This document shows, piece by piece, positions 18,606 through 27,768 of a stretch of 64,000 nucleotides of DNA (position 1 is the first letter of the stretch; each line of letters begins with the position of its first letter). Source of the DNA: Sphingomonas sp. BT-65 (lineage in GTDB: Bacteria; Pseudomonadota; Alphaproteobacteria; Sphingomonadales; Sphingomonadaceae); assembly GCF_026107375.2 (NCBI RefSeq), contig NZ_JAPCIA010000001.1, positions 2,666,001 to 2,730,000 on the forward strand, in the 5' to 3' direction. The position numbers were made by a program, and so were the translations under genes. Below the pieces are notes generated by a model that ran no database searches, was not told the origin of the DNA, and worked only from the letters and a program-made list of their open reading frames with translations.

Positions 18606-19946
18606 ATGTCGCAACCCGCAATCAATCTTCCGGCACGGATCGCCACCTTCCTGCTCGGGCCGGCGAACCGTGCCCAGCCGATGCGGATCCTCGTCGCGTT
18701 GGTCGCGGCGCTGGCGATCGGCGTCGCCGCGGCGGCCTCGGCGCCCGAACGCGCTCTCGCGGCGGCCGACTGGATCGCGCCGGTCGGGACGATCTGGCTG
18801 CACGCGCTGCAGATGACGATCATCCCGCTGGTCGTGTCGCTGCTCATCACCGGCATCTCGGCCACCGCGGAGAAGGCGCGCGCGGGGCGGCTGGCAGGGC
18901 GGGCGTTCGTCACCTTCATCGTGCTGCTGTGGGTCTCCTCGGCGCTCGGCGGGGCGCTGACGGTCTTCTATCTCGACCTGTTTCCGCTGGCTTCGAGTTC
19001 GGCGCAGGCGCTGCAGGGGGCGTTGGCCGAGAAGACGCCCGAGATCGGCACGGTGCCGCCGTTCATCGACTTCCTCGTCGCGATGGTCCCCTCGAACCCG
19101 GTGACCTCGGCGGCGAACGATGCGTTCCTGCCGCTGATCCTGTTCACCACGGTCTTCGCCTTCGCGCTCACCCGGCTCCCCCCGGAGCAGCGCGAGACGC
19201 TGACGCGCTTCTTCGAGGCGCTGGGCAATACGATGCTGGTGGTGATCAACTGGGTGCTGTGGCTGGGGCCGATCGGCGTCGCCGCGCTCGCCTATGTCGT
19301 CGGCGCACGCGCCGGGACGGCGGCGTTCGGCGCGCTGCTCCACTATGTCGCGATCCTGTGCGGTGTGGGGCTGGTGATGTGGCTGCTCGCCGCGCCGTTC
19401 GCGGTGGTCGCGGGCCGCGTCTCGCCGCTGCACTATATCCGCGCGGTGGCGCCGTCGCAGGCGGTGGCCTTCTCGACCCAGTCATCGCTCGCCAGCCTGC
19501 CGGCGATGCTCAAGGCGACCGAGAAGCTCGGCGTGCCCGCGGCACATTCGGGCGTGGCGCTGCCGATCGCGGTGGCGATCTTCCGCTGGACCGGGCCGGC
19601 GATGAACTTCGCGGTGGCGATCTATGTCGCGCACCTGCTCGGCATCGAGCTCGGGCCGAGCCAGCTCGCCGCGGGCTGGGTGGTGGCGGCGATCACCACG
19701 ATGGGCGCGGTCGGCCTGCCCGGCACGATCAGCTTCGTGAGCTCGATCGCGCCGATCGCGACGGCGATGGGCGTGCCGATCCCGATGCTCGGGCTGCTCG
19801 TCGCGGTCGAGACGATCCCCGACCTGTTCCGCACGCTCGGCAACGTCGCGATGGACGTGAGTGCGACGCGCGTAGTGAGCCTGCGCACCGGCGGCGAGGA
19901 GGGGCTGGACGACGAGTCGGACCGGCTGCTCCGGGACGAGGGCTAG
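18606..19946 (+). CDS. Dicarboxylate/amino acid:cation symporter (DAACS family)
   Basis: A 446-aa membrane transporter of the glutamate/C4-dicarboxylate type. Several hydrophobic helices precede the family's re-entrant loop, seen as [14 protein letters not shown], and the substrate-binding helix region with [20 protein letters not shown]. It should import dicarboxylates or acidic amino acids with Na+ or H+. It is divergent from glmM (72-nt gap). Its TAG stop overlaps the stop of the convergent cupin gene in a CTAG tetranucleotide. Confidence 0.88.
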   Translation: MSQPAINLPARIATFLLGPANRAQPMRILVALVAALAIGVAAAASAPERALAAADWIAPVGTIWLHALQMTIIPLVVSLLITGISATAEKARAGRLAGRAFVTFIVLLWVSSALGGALTVFYLDLFPLASSSAQALQGALAEKTPEIGTVPPFIDFLVAMVPSNPVTSAANDAFLPLILFTTVFAFALTRLPPEQRETLTRFFEALGNTMLVVINWVLWLGPIGVAALAYVVGARAGTAAFGALLHYVAILCGVGLVMWLLAAPFAVVAGRVSPLHYIRAVAPSQAVAFSTQSSLASLPAMLKATEKLGVPAAHSGVALPIAVAIFRWTGPAMNFAVAIYVAHLLGIELGPSQLAAGWVVAAITTMGAVGLPGTISFVSSIAPIATAMGVPIPMLGLLVAVETIPDLFRTLGNVAMDVSATRVVSLRTGGEEGLDDESDRLLRDEG

Positions 19947-20284
19947 GTCCCGGGCGCGTCGACCCGCACCATGCCCGCGTCGCGATGCTCGAAGGTCAGA
20001 TTGACGCTGCGGTCGCCGACCGGCGCGGTGCGATGCGGCACGCCACGCGGGACGGTATAGAGCTGACCCGGGGCGAGTTCGACGACATGATCGGCGAACT
20101 CGATCCGCAGCCCGCCTTCGAGCGAGAGGAAGCTTTCGTCGGAATCGGGATGCACATGCCAGTAGAAGGGCTCGAACATCGTCGAGATCCGGACGACATG
20201 GTCGTTGACGTCCGCAACCGGGTGATTGTTGTACGTGTCGCTACGGGCTTCGGCAGCAAGATCGATCGGTTCGCGGACAGGCAT
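19943..20284 (-). CDS. Cupin-domain protein
   Basis: A 113-aa single cupin. Motif 1 is WHVHPDSDESFLSLEGGLRI, with two His and one Glu as metal ligands. Motif 2 is LAPGQLYTVPRGVPHRTAP, with the third His. Such proteins are metal-dependent isomerases, oxygenases or ligand sensors, and this one cannot be assigned. It lies 10 nt downstream of gor, so co-expression with glutathione reductase is likely. The 3' ends of this gene and the DAACS gene share CTAG. Confidence 0.8.
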   Translation of the reverse strand: MPVREPIDLAAEARSDTYNNHPVADVNDHVVRISTMFEPFYWHVHPDSDESFLSLEGGLRIEFADHVVELAPGQLYTVPRGVPHRTAPVGDRSVNLTFEHRDAGMVRVDAPGT

Positions 20285-20294
20285 CGGACGGCTC

Positions 20295-21641
20295 CTATTT
20301 CATCAGGACGAGTTCCTCGGCCATCGAGGGGTGAAGCGCCACCGTCTGGTCGAAATCCGCCTTGGTCAGCCCCGCCTTCACCGCGACCGCGGCGGCCTGG
20401 AGGATCTCCGGCGCGTCGGGGCCGATCATGTGGAGGCCGAGCACCTTCCCCGTGTCCGGCGTGCACACCATCTTGTAGAGCGCGCGCTCGTTGCGGTTCG
20501 CCAGCACGTTCTTCATCGCCCGGAAATCCGAGGTGTAGACGCGCACCGATCCGTATTTCTGCTTGGCTTGGCTCTCGGTCAGCCCGACTCCAGCGATCGG
20601 CGGGTGGCTGAACACGGCCGAGGGGATGCAGTCATAGTCCACCGTCGTGGGCTTGCCGCCGAACACCGAGTCCGCGAACGCCTGCCCCTCGCGGATCGCG
20701 ACGGGGGTGAGCTGGACACGGTTGGTGACGTCGCCCACGGCGTAGATCGTGTCGACCGAGGACTTGTTGTCGGCGCCGACCACCACCGCGCCCTTGGCGT
20801 CGAGCTCGACACCCGCCTCGGCGAGGCCGAGATCCCCGGTGTTGGGGACACGGCCGGTGGCGAACAGGACGCAGTCGACCTCGAGGTCCTCATGGTTGGT
20901 CGTCGACACCTTGAGGCTGCCATCGGGCTGCTTCTCGATGCCCTTGAACTCGGCGTGGAAGCGGAAGTCGATGCCCTTGGTCATGCTGATCTGGAGCAGC
21001 CGGTCGCGGATCTGCTCGTCATAGCCGCGCAGGATCACGTCGGTGCGGTTGATCAGGGTGACCTTCGAGCCGAACTCGTTGAAGATGCCGGCGAACTCGT
21101 TGGCGATATAGCCGGCGCCCGCGATCAGCACGCGCCTGGGCAGCGATTCGAGATGGAACACCTCGTTCGAGGTGATGCCATGCTCGCTGCCCGGGCAATG
21201 CGGCACCGCGGGGTGCGCGCCGGTCGCGATCAGGATTTTGCCCGCGCTGATCGTGCGGCCGCTCGCCAGTGTTATCTCGTTCGGGCCGGAGACGGTGGCG
21301 CGCTCGTGGATGATCTCGACGCCATGGCTGTCGAGCGTGCTGATATAGGCCTTGTTGAGCCGGTCGACCTCGGCGAGGACATTGTCGCGCAGCACGGCCC
21401 AGTCGAAGCCGCAATCGGGGACGTTCCAGCCGAAGCGGCGCGCGTCCTTCAAATCCTCGGCGAAATGCGCGCCATAGACGAGCAGCTTCTTGGGCACGCA
21501 GCCGCGGATCACGCAGGTGCCTCCGACGCGATACTCCTCGGCGATCGCGACCTTCGCCCCATGCGCCGCCGCCACGCGCGAGGCACGCACTCCGCCCGAG
21601 CCCGCGCCGATGACGAAGAGGTCGTAGTCGTACTCAGCCAT
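20295..21641 (-). CDS. gor: Glutathione-disulfide reductase
   Basis: A 448-aa FAD- and NADPH-dependent enzyme that keeps glutathione reduced in the cytoplasm. FAD site VIGAGSGGVRASRVAA lies at residues 10-25. The redox disulfide is C43/C48 in GGTCVIRGCVPKK. The NADPH-binding GAGYIANEFAG and the C-terminal catalytic pair in VALHPSMAEE are present. The length fits the family; glutathione reductase is favoured over lipoamide or mercuric reductase by the CVIRGC active site and the C-terminal HPS motif. It is transcribed with the cupin gene. Confidence 0.93.
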   Translation of the reverse strand: MAEYDYDLFVIGAGSGGVRASRVAAAHGAKVAIAEEYRVGGTCVIRGCVPKKLLVYGAHFAEDLKDARRFGWNVPDCGFDWAVLRDNVLAEVDRLNKAYISTLDSHGVEIIHERATVSGPNEITLASGRTISAGKILIATGAHPAVPHCPGSEHGITSNEVFHLESLPRRVLIAGAGYIANEFAGIFNEFGSKVTLINRTDVILRGYDEQIRDRLLQISMTKGIDFRFHAEFKGIEKQPDGSLKVSTTNHEDLEVDCVLFATGRVPNTGDLGLAEAGVELDAKGAVVVGADNKSSVDTIYAVGDVTNRVQLTPVAIREGQAFADSVFGGKPTTVDYDCIPSAVFSHPPIAGVGLTESQAKQKYGSVRVYTSDFRAMKNVLANRNERALYKMVCTPDTGKVLGLHMIGPDAPEILQAAAVAVKAGLTKADFDQTVALHPSMAEELVLMK

Positions 21642-21752
21642 TCACTTGCTCCCGCTCATCGCGCCGGAGCCGCAGATAGGCGTGCGCCGGCAAGATGCCA
21701 ACGGAGCCGTTGCCGCGCCCCGGGCGTTGTCGTGCGAACAAGGAGAGACGCC

Positions 21753-22616
21753 ATGCACATCATCCTTGGGGGCACGGGCAATGTCGGGTCGGCGGTGGCG
21801 GACACGCTGCTCGCCGCGGGGGAGCCGGTGACGATCGTGAGCCACGATCCGGCCAGGGCGGGCGAGTGGAAGGCGAAGGGCGCGACGGTGGCGATCGCCG
21901 ACATCCTCGACGTGCGCGCGCTGACCGATGTGTTCTGCACCGGCACGCGCGCCTTCCTGCTCAATCCGCCCGCGGTGCCGCACACCGACACCGACGCGCA
22001 GGAGCGCCGCACGGTCGAGGCGATCCTGACCGCGGCCGAGGGCTCGGGGCTTGAGAAACTGGTCGCCGAGTCGACCTATGGCGCGCAGCCGGGCGACCGC
22101 TGCGGCGATCTCAACACGCTGTGGGAGCTGGAGCGCGGGCTGGCCGAGCAGCCGATCCCCTATGCGGTCAATCGCGGCGCCTATTATTTCAGCAACTGGG
22201 CGATGAACCTGGAGGAGGTGCGCGAGACCGGCGTGCTGCGCACGATGTTCGACCCCGATTTCGAGTTGCCGATGGTCGCGCCGGCGGATCTGGGGAAGCA
22301 TGCGGCGGCGCTGATGACCGACGACCGTACCGGCATTTTCTTTGTCGAAGGGCCTGGCCGCTACACGCCGCAGGACGTCGCCAATGCCTTCGCCGCGGCG
22401 CTCGGCCGCAGCGTGCGAGTCGAGACCACGCCGCGCGAGCAATGGGTGCCCGCGTTCAATGCGATCGGCTTCTCGAGCCCCGCGGCGGAGAGCTATGCGC
22501 GGATGACTGGGGCGACCGTGGACGGCCCGGCTTTTCCGAGCGATCCGGTGCGCGGCGTGGTGCGTCTGGAGGATTATATCTCGGCGCTGGTGATGCGGGA
22601 GCCGGAGCCGGCCTAG
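21753..22616 (+). CDS. NmrA-like NAD(P)-binding oxidoreductase/regulator
   Basis: A 287-aa atypical short-chain dehydrogenase. It has the N-terminal glycine motif MHIILGGTGNVGSAVADTL and a substrate-domain stretch (YAVNRGAYYFSNWAMN) like NmrA/QOR2 proteins, without the classical YxxxK dyad. It may be a quinone or aldehyde reductase or a redox sensor. The ATG at 21753 has an AAGGAGAG ribosome site. It is divergent from gor (111-nt gap). The next 160 nt (22617-22776) show no clear gene. Confidence 0.75.
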   Translation: MHIILGGTGNVGSAVADTLLAAGEPVTIVSHDPARAGEWKAKGATVAIADILDVRALTDVFCTGTRAFLLNPPAVPHTDTDAQERRTVEAILTAAEGSGLEKLVAESTYGAQPGDRCGDLNTLWELERGLAEQPIPYAVNRGAYYFSNWAMNLEEVRETGVLRTMFDPDFELPMVAPADLGKHAAALMTDDRTGIFFVEGPGRYTPQDVANAFAAALGRSVRVETTPREQWVPAFNAIGFSSPAAESYARMTGATVDGPAFPSDPVRGVVRLEDYISALVMREPEPA

Positions 22617-22776
22617 GACACCGGTATCCACGCGCACTCCCCGTCACCCCGGCCTCCTCGTGCTGCCCGGCCGCTGCTAGCGCATCACCATCAGCGCAGA
22701 AGTGCTGGATCGCTTCACCGTTGAGGGCAGTTCCGTAGTGTCCATATTCAAATGATAGTCGGGAGCGTCCTCCGTC

Positions 22777-23076
22777 TCAACGCTTCCGGACGAACTCCGC
22801 GCGCAGCACCAGGCCCTTGATGCCTTCATACTTGCAGTCGATTTCCTGCGGGTCGCCGGTAAGTCGGATCGACTTGATGAGGGTGCCGCGCTTCAGCGTC
22901 TGGCCCGCGCCCTTGACGGTGAGGTCCTTGATCAGCGTAACCTGATCCCCGTCCGCGAGGAGGTTGCCGACCGAATCGCGAACCTCGACCACGTCGTCGG
23001 CCGGGGCGATGGCGAGCTGCGAGGCGGGAACCCACTCGCCGCTCGCTTCGTCATAGACATAGTCCTCGCCGGGCAT
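22777..23076 (-). CDS. PhnA/YjdM-domain protein
   Basis: A 99-aa protein ending in the PhnA C-terminal domain: VRDSVGNLLADGDQVTLIKDLTVKGAGQTLKRGTL-type beta sheet and IDCKYEGIKGLVLRAEFVRK. The family is annotated as alkylphosphonate utilisation protein from its E. coli namesake, but direct evidence for that role is weak. This copy lacks the Cys-rich N-terminal zinc ribbon of E. coli YjdM and has DYVYDEASGEWVPASQL instead. Its ATG overlaps the pgi stop by 1 nt. Confidence 0.75.
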   Translation of the reverse strand: MPGEDYVYDEASGEWVPASQLAIAPADDVVEVRDSVGNLLADGDQVTLIKDLTVKGAGQTLKRGTLIKSIRLTGDPQEIDCKYEGIKGLVLRAEFVRKR

Positions 23077-24569
23077 CAGCCGAACGCTCGGCGGATGAGG
23101 TCGTCGGTCGAAGGATCGAAATCCTGCCCGCCCTTGTCCGCCGCCTTGGCCATCTCCTTGCCCAGCTCGACGCCGAACTGGTCGAACGGGTTGATGCCGA
23201 GCAGGGCGGCGTTCACGAAGGTGCGCTGCTCGTAGAAGGCGATCAGCGCGCCGAGCGTGCGCGGGTCGAGTTCGTCGAGCAGGATCGTGGTCGAGGGGCG
23301 GTCGCCGGGATAGGCGCGCGCGGCGTCGTCATTGGCGCGGCCGGCCATCAGCGCGGCGCCCTGGGCGAAGGCATTGATGAGGAGCTGACGGTGATGGTCC
23401 TCCGCCTGGCTGTCGCCGGGCTCGATCACCGCGACAAATTCGAGCGGGACGAGATGCGTGCCCTGATGGAGCAGCTGGAACACCGCATGCTGCGCATCGG
23501 TGCCGATCCCGCCCCAGGTGATCGGCGCGGTGGCGCGGCCGACCGGCTCGCCCGCGGCGGTGACGCCCTTGCCGTTCGATTCCATCTCGAGCTGCTGGAG
23601 ATAGGGCGGGAGCAGCCGCAGCCGCTCGTCATAGGCGAACACCCCGCGCGTCTCGCAGCCGCGCACCTGCGTGTAGTAGAGGTCGGCGAAGGCGGCGAGG
23701 ACCGGGGCGTTGCTCCTGAGATCGGTCAGGCGGAAATGGCGGTCCATCTCGGCCGCGCCGTCGAGCAGCGCTTCGAATGCGTCCCAGCCGAGCGCCAGCG
23801 CGGCGGGGAAGCCGATCGAGGACCACAAGGAATAGCGGCCGCCGACGCTCTCGGCGAAGGGCAGCACGCGCGTCTCGTCGACGCCCCACTCGATCGCCTT
23901 GTCGGGCGCGGCGGTGAGCGCGATCACCCGGCCATAGGGATCTTCGACGCCATGCTCGCGCATCCAGTCGAGCGCGCTTGTCGCATTGAGCAACGTTTCG
24001 GTGGTGGTGAAGGTCTTGGACGCGACCGCGATCAGCGTGGCGTGCGGGTCGAAGCTCGCGATCGCTTCCTCGAGCGCGCTGCCGTCGACATTGGAGACGA
24101 TGGCGACGTCGTAGCGCGCGCCGTCACGGCCGAGCGCGTCGATCAGCAACTCGGGGCCGAGGGCCGAACCGCCGATGCCGATGTGCAGGATATGGGCGAC
24201 GGGCCCCAGCGCCTCGGCCTCGATCGCGTCGATCAGGCCGCGCATGCGGGCGTGGAAGGCGGCGGCGCGGGCGACGCTGTCCCCGGCGCCCTCGCCGCGC
24301 TCGGCGGTGTGCTCGGCGGCGCGGCCTTCGGTGACGTTGACCGCCTCGCCCGCGAACAGCGCGTCGCGCTTGGCGGCGAGCCCCGCCGACTTGGCGAGCG
24401 CGGCGAAGGCGTCGAGCGCGCCGGCGTCGAGATGCGTCTTGGAGAAGTCGAAATGGATGCCGGCGACATCGGCGGTGAGCAGCGCCAGGCGGCTCGAGTC
24501 GGCGGCGAACAGCTGCTTGAGCGGGGTGCGGGGCAGGCTTTCGATCGCGGTCCAGTCGGGGGTGGTCAT
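23076..24569 (-). CDS. pgi: Glucose-6-phosphate isomerase
   Basis: Interconverts glucose-6-P and fructose-6-P. The protein is 497 aa from the ATG at 24567-24569. HILHIGIGGSALGPELLIDAL forms the sugar-phosphate loop, VASKTFTTTETL carries the conserved Lys/Thr, GGRYSLWSSIG is PGI signature 1, and GQDFDPSTDDLIR closes the protein. An upstream in-frame extension would run through the repeat element at 24626-24770 and into lepB antisense, so the internal ATG is preferred. Sphingomonads use the Entner-Doudoroff route, where this enzyme mainly recycles fructose-6-P. Confidence 0.95.
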   Translation of the reverse strand: MTTPDWTAIESLPRTPLKQLFAADSSRLALLTADVAGIHFDFSKTHLDAGALDAFAALAKSAGLAAKRDALFAGEAVNVTEGRAAEHTAERGEGAGDSVARAAAFHARMRGLIDAIEAEALGPVAHILHIGIGGSALGPELLIDALGRDGARYDVAIVSNVDGSALEEAIASFDPHATLIAVASKTFTTTETLLNATSALDWMREHGVEDPYGRVIALTAAPDKAIEWGVDETRVLPFAESVGGRYSLWSSIGFPAALALGWDAFEALLDGAAEMDRHFRLTDLRSNAPVLAAFADLYYTQVRGCETRGVFAYDERLRLLPPYLQQLEMESNGKGVTAAGEPVGRATAPITWGGIGTDAQHAVFQLLHQGTHLVPLEFVAVIEPGDSQAEDHHRQLLINAFAQGAALMAGRANDDAARAYPGDRPSTTILLDELDPRTLGALIAFYEQRTFVNAALLGINPFDQFGVELGKEMAKAADKGGQDFDPSTDDLIRRAFG

Positions 24570-24625
24570 CGCCTGTCTCCTGTAATGTCGCGGGCCATGT
24601 AGCGTGCCGTTTCGGGCATCGCCAG

Positions 24626-24770
24626 CGGAGTAGGTCGCCATTTGCGCCATACGGGCCTGCAAAGCGCGATTCTCTGCGCTCCGGTGCTCACGTACCTTTA
24701 GTACGCTGCGCTCCGGTGCTCGATAATCACGCTTTTCGGCTCCGTCTGGCACAAATGGCGACCTACTCCG
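24626..24770. repeat. Nested inverted/direct repeat element between pgi and lepB
   Basis: The arms 24626-24644 and 24752-24770 are a perfect 19-bp inverted repeat, with four more paired bases after one mismatch. Inside, CTGCGCTCCGGTGCTC occurs twice in direct orientation (24674-24689 and 24706-24721), flanking a small CGTAC-CTTTA-GTACG hairpin (24691-24705). The ~145-bp unit fills most of the divergent pgi-lepB gap. It looks like a dispersed intergenic element rather than a promoter. Whether it is transcribed is unknown. Confidence 0.75.
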
Positions 24771-24819
24771 GCGCCGATCGCCTTGACGCTGCGACACGGC
24801 CCGCGCAGAGCAGGCGTCC

Positions 24820-25680
24820 ATGGACGATACCGCCACCGCCGAGTCCGGCACCAGCCCCGCCCGCCCCAAGCCCCGCTCCGAATGGCGCGATACGCTGAGC
24901 TTCCTGGTCAAGCTCGCGATCCTGGTGTTCGTGGTGCGCAGCTTCGTGTTCGCGCCGTTCAGCATCCCCTCGGGGTCGATGCTGCCGCGGCTGCTGGTCG
25001 GGGACTATCTGTTCATCACCAAGTGGAATTACGGCTATTCCAAACACTCGCTGCCGTGGAGCCTGCCGCTGATCCCCGGCCGTATCTTCGCCGAGGACCC
25101 GACGCGCGGCGACGTGGTGGTGTTCAAGGCGCCGCCGAGCAACGACACCGACTGGATCAAGCGCGTGATCGGCCTGCCCGGCGACACGGTGCAGATGCGC
25201 GGCGGGCAGCTGATCCTCAACGGCCAGCCGATCGCCAAGCAGCGCATCGCCGACTTCGTGCTGCCGATCACCCCCAATTTCCCGGTCGAGGGGCTGGGCA
25301 CCGGCGGCGGCTGCGACGTCGATTTCGTCGAGCAGGGGCCGAACGGCACGCAGGTCTGCCGCATCCCGCGCTATCGCGAGACGCTGCCGGGCGGCAAGAC
25401 CTATGAGGTGCTCGACGAAGGCACGACCATCGCCGACGACACCGAGGTCTTCACCGTGCCGGCGGGCCATGTGTTCCTGATGGGCGACAACCGCGACGAT
25501 TCGGCCGACAGCCGCTTCCCGCAGCCGCCCGAGGGCAACGGCATCCGTTTCGTGCCGATGGAGAACCTCCAGGGCAAGGCAGTGGTGAGCTTCTGGTCGA
25601 CCGACGGCAGCGCGAGCTGGGTGCTGCCCTGGACCTGGTTCACCGCGGCGCGCTGGAGCCGCATCGGGGACGGTTTTTGA
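24820..25680 (+). CDS. lepB: Signal peptidase I
   Basis: Inner-membrane serine protease that removes signal peptides. The protein is 286 aa. One membrane helix (LVKLAILVFVVRSFVFAPF) is followed by the catalytic Ser in IPSGSM (S53). The catalytic Lys lies in DWIKRVIGLPGD, and the C-terminal box GDNRDDSADSR is intact. Insertion loops around residues 140-190 are longer than in Gram-positive enzymes. Its TGA overlaps the TTG start of rnc. Confidence 0.95.
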   Translation: MDDTATAESGTSPARPKPRSEWRDTLSFLVKLAILVFVVRSFVFAPFSIPSGSMLPRLLVGDYLFITKWNYGYSKHSLPWSLPLIPGRIFAEDPTRGDVVVFKAPPSNDTDWIKRVIGLPGDTVQMRGGQLILNGQPIAKQRIADFVLPITPNFPVEGLGTGGGCDVDFVEQGPNGTQVCRIPRYRETLPGGKTYEVLDEGTTIADDTEVFTVPAGHVFLMGDNRDDSADSRFPQPPEGNGIRFVPMENLQGKAVVSFWSTDGSASWVLPWTWFTAARWSRIGDGF

Positions 25681-26342
25681 GCGAGGCGCTGGCCGACTGG
25701 CTGGCGCGGGTGCTCGGCGAGACCCCGGCGGCGCTGGCCGGCTATGAGCGCGCGCTGACCCATGGCAGCCAGGGCGCGGCCAATTACGAGCGGCTCGAAT
25801 TCCTGGGCGACCGGGTGCTCGGGCTGACCGTCGCCGAATGGCTCTACCAGCGCTTCCCCGAAGAGCCCGAGGGCAAGCTGTCGCGCCGCTTCAACTCGCT
25901 GGTGACCGGGCAGGTCTGCGCCGAGGTGGCGCGCGAGATCGGTGTGCCGGCGCATCTGCGGCTCGGCAAGCAGGCGCGCGACGACGGCGCGGCGTCGAGC
26001 GACAATGTGCTGGGCGACGTGATGGAGGCGCTGATCGGCGCGTACTTCGTCGAGCGCGGGTTCGATGCCGCGAAGGCGCTGGTGCGGCGGCTGTGGGACA
26101 GCCGGATCGACGCGCAGGCGGCGGCGCCCAAGCATCCCAAGTCGGCGCTGCAGGAATGGGCCGCGGCGAACAACCGGCGCGCGCCTGAGTATGAGCTGCT
26201 CGACCGTTCGGGGCCGGGGCACGCGCCGCGCTTCAGGGTGCGCGCGGTGATCGGCAAGCTTGCCGAAGCCGAGGGCGAGGGCAGCTCGAAGCAGGAAGCA
26301 GAGACCGCGGCCGCGGCGGCGCTGCTGGAGAAGCTGGGCTAA
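25677..26342 (+). CDS. rnc: Ribonuclease III
   Basis: Cleaves double-stranded RNA in rRNA and mRNA processing. The protein is 221 aa. The signature ERLEFLGDRVLGL lies at residues 38-50 with catalytic acidic residues. The second acidic motif is in DVMEALIGAYF. A double-stranded RNA-binding domain follows from about residue 153 (PKSALQEWAAANN ... ETAAAAALLEKLG). The TTG start at 25677 overlaps the lepB stop. The lepB-rnc-era order is a common alphaproteobacterial arrangement; here a small antisense gene lies between rnc and era. Confidence 0.95.
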   Translation: MSEALADWLARVLGETPAALAGYERALTHGSQGAANYERLEFLGDRVLGLTVAEWLYQRFPEEPEGKLSRRFNSLVTGQVCAEVAREIGVPAHLRLGKQARDDGAASSDNVLGDVMEALIGAYFVERGFDAAKALVRRLWDSRIDAQAAAPKHPKSALQEWAAANNRRAPEYELLDRSGPGHAPRFRVRAVIGKLAEAEGEGSSKQEAETAAAAALLEKLG

Positions 26343-26773
26343 TCGACCAACTTGCGGCCGGGTTCGTCGCCAAACATCTGTCGCCAGCCGCTGCGCGTAT
26401 CCATATATTCGCGCACCTGGGTGATGCGTCCTCCGGCAACCACGAAGACGAAGCAATAGGGCAGGTCGTAGCTGCGGCCGTTGACCAATGTGGCGCGCAT
26501 CCGCTCCTCCACCGTGACGAGATCGCCGGCCGCGGCCATGGTGCGAAAGTCGATCACGACATCGGCGACGAACAGCCTGCCGAACTCGGTGGCGATGAAC
26601 CGGGCGATCTCCTCCGCACCGCGCATGTGGTACGGATAGTCCAGCGCGACGGCAGTGGCGTTGCCCGGCGGGGCGATCCATTCGGCCTCCGGGGCGAAGC
26701 AGGCGGCGATCCGGTCCGCATCGCGCGAGGCGAACGCCTCCCATGCCGCGGCGACGATGGCTGCGTTGTCCAT
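26339..26773 (-). CDS. NTF2/SnoaL-like (ketosteroid isomerase-fold) protein
   Basis: A 144-aa single-domain protein of the SnoaL/NTF2 fold: an N-terminal helix (VAAAWEAFASRDADRIAACF), then APEAEWIAPPGN and beta strands ending in GRITQVREYMDT. The pocket residues do not identify a substrate. It is encoded against the lepB-rnc-era direction. Its stop overlaps the rnc stop in CTAA (26339-26342). The ATG at 26771-26773 fits the fold; longer readings run into the era leader. Confidence 0.75.
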   Translation of the reverse strand: MDNAAIVAAAWEAFASRDADRIAACFAPEAEWIAPPGNATAVALDYPYHMRGAEEIARFIATEFGRLFVADVVIDFRTMAAAGDLVTVEERMRATLVNGRSYDLPYCFVFVVAGGRITQVREYMDTRSGWRQMFGDEPGRKLVD

Positions 26774-26865
26774 GAGCCTCCCTTTCGGGACCGGTCCTAG
26801 CGGGGTGCCGGGCGCCGTGCCTTCCGAAAGTTGCGGCCAAGGTTGCGCGCCGGTAGGAGCTGGCG

Positions 26866-27768
26866 ATGAACATTGAACAACAACGCTGCGGCCTGGTCGC
26901 CGTGGTCGGCGCCCCCAATGCGGGCAAGTCGACGCTGGTGAACGCACTGGTCGGGCAGAAGGTGGCGATCGTCAGCCCCAAGGCACAGACGACGCGCGCG
27001 CGGCTGATGGGGATCGCGATTCAAGACGATGCGCAGCTGCTGCTGGTCGACACGCCGGGTATCTTCGATCCCGCGCGGCGGCTCGACCGGGCGATGGTCG
27101 CGGCGGCGTGGGAAGGCTCCGAGGGCGCTGACCTGATCGCTTTGGTGGTCGACGGCAAGGGCGGGATCGGGCCCAAGGTGCGTAGCGTTGCCGAAGGGCT
27201 CAAGGCGCGGCGCGAGAAGAAGCTGCTGGTGCTCAACAAGGTCGATGTCGCGGACAAGCCGCGGCTGCTCGGGCATGCCGCGACGCTCAACGAACTGGTC
27301 GAGTTCGACGACACCTATTTCGTCTCGGCGACCACCGGCGACGGGGTGGCGGAGCTCAAAGCGGCGCTGGCGAGCAAGATGCCCCCGGGGCCGTGGCATT
27401 TCCCCGAGGACCAGGTGTCCGACGCGACCGACCGCATGCTGGCGGCGGAGATCACGCGCGAGCAGCTCTACCACCAGCTCCATGCCGAGCTGCCCTATGC
27501 CACCGCGATCGAGACCGAGCAGTACAAGGAACGCGAGGACGGGTCGGTCGAGATCTACCAGCAGATCCTGGTCGGCCGCGAGAGCCAGCGCGCGATCGTG
27601 CTCGGCAAGGGCGGGACGCGGATCAAGCAGATCGGCGCGAATGCACGCGCCGAGCTGATCAAGCTGCTCGGCGTGAAGGTGCACCTCTACCTCCACGTCA
27701 AGGTGCGGCCGGGCTGGGAGGACGATCGCAGCCTCTATCGCGAGATCGGGCTGGACTGGGTCGACTAG
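26866..27768 (+). CDS. era: GTPase Era
   Basis: Ribosome-assembly GTPase that binds 16S rRNA. The protein is 300 aa. G1 GAPNAGKS lies at residues 15-22, G3 is DTPG, G4 is NKVD and G5 is SATTGDG. The C-terminal KH domain holds RAIVLGKGGTRIKQIG. All GTPase motifs are complete. Its stop overlaps the stop of the convergent sirtuin gene in CTAG (27765-27768). Confidence 0.96.
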   Translation: MNIEQQRCGLVAVVGAPNAGKSTLVNALVGQKVAIVSPKAQTTRARLMGIAIQDDAQLLLVDTPGIFDPARRLDRAMVAAAWEGSEGADLIALVVDGKGGIGPKVRSVAEGLKARREKKLLVLNKVDVADKPRLLGHAATLNELVEFDDTYFVSATTGDGVAELKAALASKMPPGPWHFPEDQVSDATDRMLAAEITREQLYHQLHAELPYATAIETEQYKEREDGSVEIYQQILVGRESQRAIVLGKGGTRIKQIGANARAELIKLLGVKVHLYLHVKVRPGWEDDRSLYREIGLDWVD

